Counted from the first letter of the stretch, positions 11,086-23,480 are shown. The stretch is DNA of 64,000 nt from Rhipicephalus microplus (GCF_043290135.1 NC_134700.1:156752053-156816052), one strand, 5' to 3'. Made by a program: numbers and translations. The notes: generated from the letters alone by a model not told the origin.

Positions 11086-12600
11086 GGCTAGGAAATTCGC
11101 TCTCAGATTTGTCAGTTGACACAGCTGTTTAAAACTATTACAATACGTGTCAAGCGCACTACACTGCACAAAAAATACGACCTTACAAAGAAGGAATGAG
11201 AAGATGACGAATGAGAATAGCTTCATTGATGAAAACATAACGGTGAGTTGTGCATACTGGTGGCACCAGCACTCCCTTGCACTATCGATGAAAGATTGAG
11301 AAGGAAAATGTAAGTAAATTTGCTTGTTTATAAATGTATAGAAACAGTTTTAGGTGGTGCCATACACAGAAAAAATTACACCATCTCCCGCTAAAGGAAA
11401 GAATATATATCGTTTTGGCAAGACGTACTAACAACAAACGTGATCTCGGTGTAATACCAAGCACTGGCATGAGATGCTACATCTATGCATAGCGGTGAGT
11501 GGACGTCGCTTTGCTTAAACTGTCAAACACAACTTATACAGCTCCAGCGTTGCAGTAAATAGAGAGGCCTAGCAGTTTTCAGCTTCTTTTAACAACAAAG
11601 GCACAGTTTCAGTCCTTTGCACCCACCCGCACTCCCCGCTCTACGCGAAGAACGATACTGAAACTGTAGAAAAAGATCCGTACAGAGTTCGCTGTCTAAC
11701 GCGATTCAATTCGAAGCCTGTACTTTCCATAATTCCCACGAGGGTACTAGAACGCAGCGCCAGATTTCTCTCTAGGTGTTATTGTATGAAACTCTTTGCT
11801 GCCTGCATCGGTATTGTGAGGCGAGGAAGAGGTCATTAGAGGAAGGGGATGGGGTGTGTACGAGCAATGTGGGTGTGAACGTCGAAGGAAGCGATGCCTA
11901 GAGCAGAGAGAAGAGGAAGGGATGTGCATGCGCAGTATGGGTTGTCACGCCGCACACCAGATTGAGGTCAACCGTAAAATACTTTGCTTCTAAAATGATA
12001 CGAGCTTCACCGCAACGGCGAAACTATGAACGCGGCAGAAATGAATTGTAATGTCATAAAATAAAAGGCTAGCTGCTAAATTGTTTCGACGCGATCTCGC
12101 ACACTTACACGGCTGCTCAAGGGAAGAAATTGGTTTTCGTGCAGTCTGTCGTCAGAACGCGAAGCAGTTACAGCACAGCTCGTAGGGAGCATACGAGCCA
12201 TTCGCTGAAGTCCACTGAGATACCGCGCACTGCCGAGTCCACTAATAATGAAGGTTCACAGTTGCTACTTGAGCTACCCAGCTCATCCGCCCTTCAGTCC
12301 GCGTCTTTTCATGTTGCTTCAAGCAGGGCGTTTCCCCTGTACTTGGGGAGCAACCAGCAGCAGTCCTCGTGCTCGGTACTGATATCGCACGGAGCCTCGA
12401 TGCGACAGCCGCAGCCGGCTCGTTAGATCCCTGCTTCAGCCTCATTGACTGCTTTCATGCGCGTGCTTTCACTCGCGGATTGAACATAGTCGGGAGGGGA
12501 ATGTTCTGCATACGTGGGGCAATGCCATTGGTCAAGACGCTATACGGAACATAACGGCTAGAAATGATGACGATGGCGAAAAACCACTAACAATGTGGAC
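11086..12600. other. no gene recognised
   Basis: No LINE, SINE or conserved ORF could be identified on either strand. Several 60-100 codon ORFs overlap on opposite strands and show no family motif. Confidence 0.45.
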
Positions 12601-12606
12601 GGACAG

Positions 12607-12634
12607 GCAGACGGACAGACCACTGTCCGTCTGC
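12607..12634. repeat. perfect 12-bp hairpin
   Basis: GCAGACGGACAG (12607-12618) and its exact reverse complement (12623-12634) are separated by a four-base loop. Confidence 0.9.
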
Positions 12635-13316
<682 letters not shown>

Positions 13317-13388
13317 AAAAGCAAGAGTGGTGCTGGGTCCGGGAAAGATTATTCGTAGAGGAAAGAAGACGCACGTACGAAGTTATTT

Positions 13389-13428
13389 TATTGACGTTTC
13401 GGCCGTGGGTCCGGCCTTCATCAGAATA
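13389..13428 (-). ncRNA. hammerhead-ribozyme-like motif of a PLE
   Basis: Minus strand, in order: TATT, CTGATGA, an extra A, GGCCG, a six-base loop, CGGCC, GAAAC, GTC, AATA. CTGATGA and GAAAC match the hammerhead core. GGCCG/CGGCC forms a perfect stem II. TATT/AATA could form a 4-bp stem I, and ACGT forms the minimal palindromic stem III. The extra A after CTGATGA is atypical. Hammerheads of this minimal type are known from Penelope-like elements; activity here is inferred, not shown. Confidence 0.55.
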
Positions 13429-13470
13429 CAGTTTAGGGAACGAGTGCTGTTTATTTAAATGTGCATATCA

Positions 13471-13704
13471 TGATATGTGGGGTTTAACGTCCCAAAACCA
13501 CTATATGATTATGAGAGACGCCGTAGTGGAGGGCTCCGGAAATTTAGACCACCTGGGGTTCTTTAACGTGCACCCAAATCTGAGCACACGGGCCTACATC
13601 ATTTCCGCCTCCATCGGAAATGCAGCCGCCGCAGCCGGGATTCGAACCCGCGCCCTGCGGGTCAGCAGCCGAGTACCTTAGCCACTAGACCACCGCGGCG
13701 GGGC
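13471..13704 (-). mobile_element. tRNA-headed SINE (Ruka-like), full length
   Basis: Complete copy on the minus strand: head with CCGCGGTGGTCTAGTGGCTA and B-box GGGTTCGAATCCC, body, and a short tail. Flanked by perfect 14-bp TSDs AAATGTGCATATCA (13457-13470 and 13705-13718). It lies in the 3' region of the Penelope-like element and so postdates it. Confidence 0.95.
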
Positions 13705-14074
13705 AAATGTGCATATCAGTAAGATACAAATATGAAAACAGGCATGAAAGGCGATATATGGGAATATATATATATATGCAAGTCACACAATATGAAGGGC
13801 ACCTAACCTACGAGTAAAAAAAATATTGCTTCCATGCGCGAGCACGTTGTTTATAAATAAAAAGTAAAAATAAAAAATAAAACGCATAAAAAAATAAAGC
13901 CCATAACATGAAGAGTAGTCCGACCGGTAAAAGCAAGGGAAAAAAGAAAAAAAAACATAAAATACTGATAAAAATGACAAAGACGTTACAAAGCTGCTAC
14001 TTAATCAACGGATACAGACAATGTAGTGCGACTTGCTGAGCAAGGTTGAAAAAAGATGGACAGGGTGATACAGG

Positions 14075-15533
14075 TTACGCAGATGGGAAACTAAGTTTTC
14101 CTGCGTTTTCTTTCAGACCAGATGCGACGGCGTTGAACTTAGAGATGAGGAATGATTCATGGGCTTCTCTATCATAATTTGTGCGGAAACGAGATTCTAG
14201 TAATGTGACCTGTAGGTTTTCAAAAGAGTGGCCAGGGAGGTGCACGTGTCTTGAAATGGGCAAGTGGGGCAAGGTGTTAGCATGAGATTTATGGTTGTTA
14301 AAACGCAGTCTAAAAGGCCCTTCTGTTTGACCAATGTACTGTATTTCACATAGCGCACATTCTATCATGTATATCACGTTCTTAGAATCGCAGTCAAGAT
14401 TGCCTTTGATTTTCAAGGAAAAGTTGGAACCAGCACTGGTGACCTGTTGGCATGTGCGCATGTAAGGGCATACTTTGCATCGCGGTTTTTGGCAAGGATG
14501 GCACCCGATCGTGTCAGGACTGTCTGCTTTCGACGATGATGAGGATGAGAGTATGCCTCGATTAGTTTTAGCTTTGCGATACACTGCTTTAGGTGGTTCG
14601 GTGAAAATGTTTCTTAAGCGTTCACTTTGCATTAGAATATTGTGGTGCTTTCTCGGCACATTCGAAACACGCGGGACTGACGCAGAATGGGTAAGGACTA
14701 AGTTTATCTGCTGTGAGGGAGTCGAGTTTTTAGCAGCGCACAACAGCGTTCTACGATTATGCATGTCGGCACGTTTTATTGCGTCATCAAATAATTGCGG
14801 CGAATATTTTTGTTTGACTAGAGCATCCTTTAGTGTTCTGCAATTTTTTTGAAACTCTGATTGTTCCGAGCAGATTCTTTTAAAACTTAAGGCCTGACTG
14901 TAAGGGATGCTAGTTTTGCAATGTTTCACGTGGCTACTGTCAAAGTGCAAATACTGTTGCCGGTCTGTAGGCTTCCTGTATAGAGCAGTGAATAGCTTAT
15001 CATTTACAATCGAAATGCCTACATCAAGAAAACTAAGCGATGATGTGGAATAGGTATGAGAAAATGATATTGATGGATGGGCATCATTAAAGTCAGATAT
15101 GAAGGAAAGCAACTCCTGTTCACCATGCGGCCAAATAAGAAAAATGTCATCAATGTAACGTTTATAATAAAAAGGTTCCAGCGCGCGGGTTTGCAAATAT
15201 TCACTTTCAAGCTGGCCCATGAATATATTGGCGTAGTTGGGTCCAATACGCGTACCCATTGACGTGCCGCTAACTTGGACATAGTGTTGCCCTTCAAATT
15301 GAAAGTTATTTAGCTCTAAAATGAGCCTGAGCAATACTGCTAATGTGTTGCTGTCGATAAATTTACCCGGTGATGCTGCTTCATAGGACGTGGCGACTGC
15401 CGCTATTCCGTCTACATGCGGAATGTTGGTGTATAAAGACGCTACGTCTAGCGTGACCAAAAAGGAACCTTGAGGAACAATCAGACCAATTATACCAGAA
15501 ACAAAGTCGGTAGTGTCCCTTGCGTAAGACGGA
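14075..15533 (-). pseudogene. Penelope-like RT + GIY-YIG endonuclease, N-terminally truncated
   Basis: About 485 codons are open without internal stops. The RT palm (LDVASLYTNIPH, GTSMGTRIGPNYANIFMGQ, YKRYIDDIFLIW with the YIDD box) is followed by SFLDVGI and YRKPTDRQQYLHF, typical of Penelope RTs. A linker with Cys motifs (GCHPCQKPRCKVCPYM) leads to a GIY-YIG domain (VIYMIECALCEIQYIGQT, then RLRFNNHKSHA) near residues 405-480. The N-terminal RT fingers and upstream region are absent, and the frame runs directly into SINE-derived sequence at 15534. The open state of the remaining half suggests recent truncation. Role in the family: reverse transcription coupled to target nicking. Confidence 0.92.
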
Positions 15534-15534
15534 T

Positions 15535-15655
15535 TTTGGTGCACGTTAAAGAGCCCCAGGTGGTCGAAATTTCCGGAGCCCTCCACTATATACGGCGTCT
15601 CTCATAATGATATGGTGGTTTTGAGACGTTAAACCCCACATATCAATCTATCAAT
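15535..15655 (+). mobile_element. SINE 3' fragment (Ruka-like)
   Basis: Carries only the 3' half of the SINE body (GTGCACGTTAAAGAGCCCC to an ATCAATCTATCAATC tail). No TSD is visible: the left side is Penelope coding sequence and the right side is LINE endonuclease sequence. This is therefore probably a rearranged junction. Confidence 0.88.
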
Positions 15656-15659
15656 CGAA

Positions 15660-18314
15660 ATAGTTTGGGTAGCCTCTATCATCCATTCCTCCCGAATCCT
15701 TGTAGGCTGCTGCTATTCAGCACCGGACTTCGCTTCTTCCTTCAATATTATGTTATCAGACAGTACCAACAAGGCATGTGAAATTTTTAAAGCAGACATA
15801 ATTTACACATTAGGTGACTTTACCTTTCCCCTCATTGACTGGGCCACGCTGTCATCACCATGTCAGACGTCAAATAATTTTCTTAACTTAACTCTAAATT
15901 TCAACCTCTTCCAAACTGTTCTGAAGCCTACACGTGGTGCAAACATTCTAGATCTTATTCTAACTACTGCTTCGGACACAATACGTAAAACGAATTACTT
16001 GAACGGATTCAGTGACCACAGGCTACTCCAAGTAGAGATAACCATACCCCTACCTGTAGCCGGTGTACATGAAACAAATTCTATACTATAATAAAGGCAA
16101 TCATCAGGAGATTAATCATCAACAAACATTTTTAATATACTTTCCTACCTTGCTACCACAATTGATCTGGCGAAGAGAATTGGCTGCTTTTCATGCATAT
16201 TTTGTGTACGTTAGTAGACAAATATGTACCCCTGCTGAAAATTAGTAACGATAAATCAAATCCGTGGTACAATAAAAATCTTCAGAAAATGTGGAATAAA
16301 AGAAAATCGGCTATATAATAATGCAAAGTGCTCGGGCAGTTCTTCTTGCTGGCTCAAATATAAAACCTGCATAAAAGCATATTGCGCTGCTTTAAGTAAG
16401 GCTAAGGCGAAGTATTATTTTATTGATCTACCCACACTACTGAAAAATAACCCAGCTAAATTTTGGAAAGTGATTAATCCCACCAGCGAAAACCAAGAGA
16501 TCTCATTAAACGATTGCAACAACGCCCCTTTTTCAGCTAGTAAATGCCCAATTGCACTTGATTCCTTTTTCACTTCTGTCTTCACGAAAGAGAACAGTAC
16601 AAACCTACCCTACGTAGCCGAGCTTTTTATTTTTTTATTTTTATATGTGGGGTTTAACGTCCCAAAACCACCATATGATTATGAGAGACGCCGTAGTGGA
16701 GGGCTCCGGAAATTAAGACCACCTGGGGTTCTTTAACGTGCACCCAAATCTGAGCACACGGGCCTACAACATTTCCGCCTCCATCGGAAATGCAGCCGCC
16801 GCAGCGGGGATGTAGCCGAGCTTGACTACCAATTCATGGAACCAATGGACATTGAGCTAGACGGCATAGTTATAGCCATAAACAACCTCAAGTTATCTTC
16901 GTCATGCGGTGTAGATGGAATCAATTGCAAGGTGTTGAAAAATACAGTAATGGTCTCAAGCAAAATTCTACTCTATATATTTCGGCAGTCTCTAGACACA
17001 AGCATAATACCATCTGACTGGAAGTTGGCAAAAGTAATACCAATATTCAAAAGTGGGAATAAAATCTCATGTGAAAATCACTGTCCTATTTTGTATACAT
17101 GCATTTGTTGTAAACTGCTAGAACACATCATCGCTTCGCATATTTACAGACATCTGGAGTCCAATTATTTCGTTTTCAAAAATAAACACAGTTTCCGAAA
17201 TGGTTTTTCGTGTGAAACTCAGCTATTCGAACTAACCACAGATCTTCATGCAAATATGGACAATAATTATCAAACTGACTGAGTGGTCCAGGACTATTCG
17301 AAGGCTTTTGACCGGGTTGCACACTGTCGCCTGATATCGAAACTATCCGCCTTGAAGTTAGGCTCCCGTACACTATCATGGCTTCGCAATTTTCTATATA
17401 ATCGGCAGCAGTACACAACAGTCAACAATTTTTCTTCTTCTCTAACTGTTTCTTTAGGTGTACCAAAAGGCAGCATACTCGCACCATTACGTTTCCTCAT
17501 ATTCATAAATGATCTTCCGCAAGATGTCTCTTCTTGCATCGGGGTATTCCCCGACAACTGTATTATTTACCGCCCAATAAAAAACTTCAATGATCACCTG
17601 TCACTTCAAAATGGCCTCGATGTAAATAATGGTTGGTGTAGTACATGGTTCATGACTCTAAATGTCTCAAAAGGCAATGCAATGTCATTCACACATAGAT
17701 CTAGCAGATCCGAATTTTCATACAGCATTATACAGTTCAATATCTCGATTGCAACGCAATATTGGTACTTGGGCATTATACTAACACCTACTCTATCGTG
17801 GTTCGACCACATTAAAGCAATGTCTGCCAACCCCTCCAGGTCACTTGGTTTCTTAAGACGTAATTTGAAAGCTGCACCTTCAAGCATTCGCAAATTATCA
17901 TACTTAATCCTGGGTCGCCCTCAACTAGAATATGCCTGTTCGATCTGGTCTCCCCATCAAAAATATTCAATTGAGACATTGGAAAAAAATCAGAATAGGG
18001 CAAGCCGCTTCATCGCCAATAACTACATTCCCCATTTCAGTATATCGTATATAAAACGACAACTTTTACTTGCACTCTTGAACATCCGTCGTGACATTGC
18101 CTTGATTTCATTCTTTCATAAAATCACCCACTCATACCGAATCGCCGTTACTGGTCTGCACAAATTATATCTCACCTCATGTAGATTATACAATCATCTC
18201 AGCTATTCCCGTATATACGGCTCTACAAACGCGTTCAACACGTCGGCACTCCCACGTGCCATTATTCTCTGGAATAGTTTGCCTGATTACACTTGCTGCC
18301 GAGACAAATTATGA
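15660..18314 (+). pseudogene. CR1-like LINE ORF2 (EN-RT), dead
   Basis: The AP-endonuclease part (LGDFTFPLIDW, LDLILT, FSDHRL) lies at 15680-16080. It is followed by a broken linker and, after the SINE, RT from 16836 (SSCGVDGINCKVL, DWKLAKVIPIFKSG). A stop at 17281-17283 divides RT into two frames. The second (to 18314) has DYSKAFDRVAH, GVPKGSILAP, QYWYLGIIL and a C-terminal RAIILWNSLPDYTC. The catalytic FADD-type box has become FPDN (in GVFPDNCIIYR), removing an essential Asp. With the stop, frameshifts and SINE, the copy is certainly inactive. Confidence 0.9.
16626..16811 (-). mobile_element. 5'-truncated SINE with perfect TSD
   Basis: Minus-strand Ruka-like SINE lacking the tRNA head, with a T-rich (A-rich on its own strand) tail. 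The perfect 12-bp TSD GTAGCCGAGCTT is at 16614-16625 and 16812-16823. Truncation at the 5' end is typical of incomplete LINE-driven reverse transcription. Confidence 0.96.
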
Positions 18315-18856
18315 AACATTCCGTCATATGTTATCGATTCACTTCACAAACTTCACCGAGTAGATGCCTTTCTGGAGCGGAAGGATGAATTTCGGGAACT
18401 TTTACCCCCTACACCATCATAAAGCAAATCCCTTGTATGCTACGTCAGATGAGCTATTTCTGAGTGGCAGTCAGCCGGCCTATCGCCATTTCTTTCCCCT
18501 CGAGCAGTAAATTCGCCCCACTGTATTGCCGTTACGAAATGTATAGTTTTTTTCTTCATTGCGCATTGTATGAGTTTTTATTTTGTAAAACATGAACTTG
18601 TTTCAAGATTGTTGCAGCTGTGACGTCTAACCACTCCCTTCTTGTGCTCAATAAACGCACACTTTCGCTAACTGTTTGCATGCGTGCGTCATCTTTACAT
18701 GTATATACTTATCTATAATGCTTTCTGTTTATTATATTGTCAATGTATCTTTCCTCAAGTATTTTTGCCAACTCTATATGTATATGTACATGTATCTATA
18801 ATGCATCGCCCCCCTTACACTCAATGCCCCACCCCTGGGGCCTGCAAGGTACCTTG

Positions 18857-18857
<1 letters not shown>

Positions 18858-18912
<55 letters not shown>

Positions 18913-18921
18913 TAGAGAGAG
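18858..18921. repeat. (TA)n(GA)n microsatellite
   Basis: TA repeat starting directly after the LINE 3' end, followed by GA-rich repeats. Confidence 0.93.
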
Positions 18922-19227
18922 ACTATTACGTGTTGTTGTATAGTGCTAATATGTCAACGAGTAAACATGTATGTTGCCTCTCTCTACTGCTCTCAACTCC
19001 ATGATTGTGATTGTGTGCACAATGCTCTAAAGTTTGTGAAATAAAAGCGAACGTAAAGACAGCAAATTTAACACGATGGTTTACTGATTACTTAAGAATT
19101 AAGAAATATGAGGTATTGTACCTAAATAAAATAAAACAAAGCCGTAAATGGAAGACAATAAAAAAAGGAAATAGAACAACTCGCCCAAGCAACTGCTTTA
19201 GTAAAGTGCTTAAAGTGTATGGGCTGG
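18922..19227. other. no gene recognised
   Basis: Short AT-rich spacer. Confidence 0.5.
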
Positions 19228-19244
19228 ATTACAAGTACTGCCTG

Positions 19245-19481
19245 TTTGGTGGTCTAGTGGCTAAGGTACGCGGCTGCTGATCCGTAGGTCGCGGGCTCGA
19301 ATCCCGGCTGCGGCGGCTGCATTTACGATGGAGGCGGAAATGTTGTAGGCCCGTGTGCTCAGATTTGGGTGCACGTTAAAGAACCCCGGGTGGTCGAAAT
19401 ATCCGGAGCGCTCCACTACGGCGTCTCTCTTAATCATATGGTGGTTTTGGAACGTTAAACACCTCATATCAAATCATCATC
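19245..19481 (+). mobile_element. tRNA-headed SINE (Ruka-like), perfect 17-bp TSD
   Basis: Full-length copy with A-box GTGGTCTAGTGGCTAAGG and B-box GGCTCGAATCCC, ending ATCAAATCATCATC. The TSD ATTACAAGTACTGCCTG is at 19228-19244 and 19482-19498 without a mismatch, indicating a recent insertion. Confidence 0.96.
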
Positions 19482-19498
19482 ATTACAAGTACTGCCTG

Positions 19499-20100
19499 CG
19501 GTGGGGCGCAAGCTGTACTCGAAGGGGTGATGACGCAAAGTTTTGAGGCCGCGATAACCTACGAAATAAATTCCCGTGAACATGCGTACAAGCTCTGCAT
19601 AATATCAGCGAATAAATCTGGAAAAATATGTTCTAAATCGATTTTGAAGTTTACGCGAGCGATCAACTTTTTCGTGCTATTGGTAATGGGGATCCTTGAG
19701 GACCTCCCTACTTCGCTCACGTGACCACGGTGCAGCAAGTTATGACGAGGTGTGATGACGTTATAGCCGCCATTTTTATTGGGTCGCGTTTGCTCTAGCA
19801 GACTATATACTGGACAGCTGCTTGCGAGTGCGTGGCCGGGGCGCACGAACTGAATGTTTTGTATTTGATGACATTGCCATCCTGTTTATTGTTCGAAAGA
19901 ACTTCTTTATGAGAACCGTGTTAAAGTGCGTCACAGTACTGTGTGCTGACATTGTCGAGCGTTGCACCCGTTAGGCGGTGATAGTTGCACACGGTGGCTT
20001 GTCGTTTTTGAAAGTGAAACTTACACTAATTGGTAAAGACGAGCCTGTAGTTAATTATCTCTATCGCGCAGTAAATAACGATGTGTCGTGTTATGACTAA
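19499..20100. other. no gene recognised
   Basis: No motif-bearing ORF or repeat identified. Confidence 0.5.
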
Positions 20101-20720
20101 CACTTATTTATTTATTTATTTACTTATTTTTTATTTATTGATACTGCAACTCCTCAAGGAGTTTTAGCAGAGTGGGATACAATGTGTGAACCAAAATACA
20201 TAATAAGATTCATTTACAGGAAGATAGCAATACTAATAATAATAATAATTTTAAATAAACAGAAAACAGACACATTCATATAAATATTATAAAGATAACA
20301 AAATTCATGTTCAATGACCCATCAAAGCAATTACCGAAAGCGCGAATGAAACAAAGCAACTGGCAACGGAGATGCAAAAAAGTCAGTAACTGTAAAAAAA
20401 TAACTGATCAAGTTTCAGCCGTCAAACAACGATAAGAATTCTGAGAAAAGTTGCTTCAACGATGTTGCTGCTAAGGTTATTCCAATCTGAGACTGTTCTT
20501 GGAAAAAAAAGGAATACTTGAAGCAGTCGTTATGAGAACGGAGTGGAGTGATTGTTAGTTTGTGTCTTTGGCGTGTTGAATAACCGGAGGAGAACGAAAT
20601 ACATTGGCTAGCTTTGACGTCATAGTGCCCCTTGATTAACTGATATAAGAATTTTAAACGGGATAAACGGTCTCTTTCGCCTGACACCAAGAAGGCATTG
20701 CTGCAAACAAACATGAGGCC
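20101..20720 (-). mobile_element. LINE 3' fragment (CR1-like), minus strand
   Basis: On the minus strand the sequence runs from about 20720 (RLSRLKFLYQLIKGHYDV) through RHKLTITPLRSHNDCFKYSFF into a frameshifted PRTVSDWNNL-type end. A 3' UTR follows, ending in an (AAAT)n tail at 20101-20135. The FK.SFFPR..WN.L ending matches the end of the larger CR1-like LINE at 48310-48460. Only the last 0.6 kb of the element is present. Confidence 0.75.
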
Positions 20721-23382
20721 TAAATTTTTGGGTCAGTACCCCTTTAAAAGCAATACTGGCAAGGATAAAAAAACGCCTATCAGAGCGCCCGCATTTCCCT
20801 TCTAATGCAGGCACGCTCTACAAAGAAATCTTGATTGAAAGAGCGTACACGCACCAGTTATTTATTGCAACGCTGATCTGTACATCAATCCTGTATACGC
20901 TTTCGCTAATCACTACGTCTTAATTTTTTCACCTAGAAAAAATGAAGGACAGTAAAGATTTGTCCACACTCGTTGACGGCAAACTGTCCTCAAGTGTCAC
21001 AATTGGATGTGCTCATTTTACGTATATAAGATGTGTTACTCAGAGCCCTTGTGCATTACATGTACTTATAGTGGGGTTCATTTCTCTACTACGCGAAGGA
21101 CCGAACCAGCGCTGTCGCTCTCCTGTGTCGGTCATTTCATCCTGCCGAAAGAAAGGCAGTTTGTTTCGACAGAAGATTCCCTGTTGCTTTTTCTTGAAAA
21201 CATATTCCAGGTTCATCGCCATGACTAATATTGCCAGCGTCGCAAGTTTTGCATTGCGAAAGTTACCCCGCACCGACGTTCTCCTTCGTGCAATAGTATA
21301 CGTCAACCCAGAAGCTCTACAAAAGCAAAAGAGAAACACGCCGCTCATATCACACATACCTGCACCAAAATATACGCGGATGCGATCCGTAGGGAGATGG
21401 TAGTGACTGTGCTTTGTCAACCGAAGTCGTTGCACGCACTCCGGTGACGTCATGCTACGGCGTTCATTGCGCTTTGCTGCATATTCAGGGAGAGCTATAT
21501 TGTTCCCAGGAGCGAAAATTGCGAAAGTGTGACGCTGAGTACAAGTGGGTGGTCAGCTGGTGGCCGAAGGCAATTATAACACAATATCTCAGAGTACTAG
21601 AATGGGAAGGTACCCTGCGGTGTTACAACAGCTTATTGAGAACGAGAGGCAAGCCAGTACTTACGAAGTCATCATTTCGTAGTTACAAGCGTTGCAACGT
21701 TGCCGTATTTCGTCCTTTTCTGTCATCGTTAACAGAAAACTGATGAATTTTCAAGTGGGCAAGTGAAATATTATCCCCGAGCTTGAGCTGTGAATTCAGA
21801 TTATGATGACGTTAAGAGATTTAAGATGAATTTAAATCTATATTTTTCGTTAGCAATGATGAACTCCGGCCAGGCCCTGACAAGACTGCTGCAGTCCTTC
21901 GCTTACTGCGCCCTGAAAGACCGACGGAATCACGGGGTTTCCATGGCCTCACTTCCTATTTTCGCCAGTAGATCCAGAACTTCACCTCAATAGCTGCTTC
22001 ACTATACCAGCTACTTTTTTCTAACGTCCCTGTCTTGATCGAGGTCTTGCGCTGGCTTTTACACAACCTCATCTGATCTATCGCACACACAGGCACACTA
22101 ACACACACACACATACACACGAACGTTAGTCTCTTTCGTACGCCTTCGCTTAGAACTCTCATGACCACCCACGCAGGTTCTGCTGTTTATTATCAAATAT
22201 GGGGTGTGTCTTGGGTGGGTGGCGGCTCGAGATTTAATTACCGCGGTCTCGGCCAGCAACGTAGCGCAGGAGTTACTGCTGGGTCAGCGTATACGAACGT
22301 CGGCCGCAAAGAGATGGAAAGAGGCTTCAGACGTGTCGTCACGTCCTTTGTTGGCTGGGAATATGACCCGAAGGGCAATTCCAAGCCGCCAGCTGTGATA
22401 TCCAAAGCTTTTCTGATTGTTACATTACCACTTTCTGTGAGGAGTTTACCCTTGCGGTATATCCACCAGCGAAGCTCTCCAACTTGTCTTTCGAAGCTAA
22501 AGTATTCATCAGCCAGTGGTACTCACTTTCTGAAAATGATTTTTTCCACAAGTGTGTCTGACGTGTTTTACACACCATGTTTTTTCGCACATTAGCAGGA
22601 CCGTTTGAACCTTGCTAATATGGAATAAATGTCCGTCATCATTGGCTAAACCATTCCTGCTATTGGCTAGTGCTCACCTAAGTTGGTTGGAACTGGCCCT
22701 GCAACACACTTTCAAGTAATCACCGGATGATCCAAATATAAGTGTTTACTTCCTCAGAAATCTCAATGACCGCCAAATTCGCTTAGAATACTGTAACTGG
22801 CCAAACTTCCTGTCGTTTGTTTCCTCGTCTTCCTCCTCGTCATCTGTGAGCGGTATATGAATAGAGTTAACCTTGTTTGTGCGCTTTCTGGCTCCATTTT
22901 TTCAAGAGTGTGATAATGATAAAATCTAGGCAGGGGGCTGTAACAAGTTGTCAAGAAGGTACTAAGTGCCGTGTTTATCATTACCATTTTCTTGAATTTT
23001 ATTAACACGCCCTTCGCTTTCACTGTGATCACGTGCCCGCTCGCTCAAACGCAACGCTTGAAGGAGAGGTAAAAGTGTTGCTGGGCCCCTTGCAGTACCG
23101 ACTAAATTCAATATTACCTATAGGGTTGATTGAATGATGGTGGAATTACTGCAAATGTTGAGGAATTGTTGGCAAATGTGGGCGGGCTTTGACTACCAGG
23201 TGCTTTAATTCGCGCCACTATCAGTGCAATAATATGGCTCTCTGCGTCGTTTCAGCCTTTGCGTCCCATGCACATATATTTTATGTATCTTTCTCCGTGA
23301 GCAAGCAGTAATGAAAGAAAGAATAATCCCTACAGACACTTTTGGTGAAACGAAAAAACTTAGAAACTCTCTACATGTCAAT
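20721..23382. other. no gene recognised
   Basis: The longest ORFs (20942-21403 plus, 21040-21453 minus, 22161-22595 plus) overlap or lack any motif I recognise, so none is called. A short CA-rich stretch lies at 22085-22120. Confidence 0.4.
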
Positions 23383-23480
23383 GAATGAATGAATAAATAG
23401 ACTTTATTTAAAGTCCGGCAGTTTTACCAGGCAAGGTGGGGAAGAGGGAATCAACCCCTGTCCCTTCCCACTCTCCGTCG
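23383..23480 (-). mobile_element. probable LINE 3' tail fragment
   Basis: On the minus strand: a GC-rich segment, then GCCGGACTTTAAATAAAGTC, then a (TTCA)n-like tail. The ACTTTAAATAAAGT region resembles the 3' end of the intact I-type LINE at 32470-32520 (GGACTTCATAAATAAAGTTA). Very short, so tentative. Confidence 0.45.

Larger units (their letters stand above)
13318..15534 (-). mobile_element. Penelope-like retroelement, 5'-truncated
   Basis: The minus-strand element carries the C-terminal half of a Penelope-like RT and a GIY-YIG endonuclease (14075-15533). An A-rich 3' region follows (13719-14074), then a SINE insertion (13471-13704), then a hammerhead-like motif (13389-13428), ending at a (TA)n tract. 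The 5' part of the RT is missing: the coding sequence stops at 15534, where a SINE 3' fragment begins. Penelope-like elements use GIY-YIG rather than AP-type endonucleases, and the family is known to carry hammerhead ribozyme motifs. Confidence 0.9.
15656..18857 (+). mobile_element. CR1-like LINE, inactive
   Basis: Plus-strand LINE starting inside the endonuclease domain and ending with a 3' UTR whose last part (AATGCCCC...GGGGCCTGCAAGGTACCTTGAAA) precedes a (TA)n tail. It contains endonuclease, RT and the C-terminal RAIILWNSLP motif typical of CR1/L2-like LINEs. A 5'-truncated SINE is inserted at 16626-16811. The exact clade within CR1/L2/Jockey-like groups is not resolved from motifs alone. 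Confidence 0.85.

Noticed and set aside
13700..15600. CRISPR array or bacterial reverse-transcriptase (retron/group II) system
   Set aside because: The RT with GIY-YIG is a eukaryotic Penelope-like element; spaced direct repeats typical of CRISPR are absent throughout the window.
20942..21453. 153-codon plus and 137-codon minus ORFs overlapping each other
   Set aside because: No motif, no splice context, and mutual overlap; I could not choose a strand.
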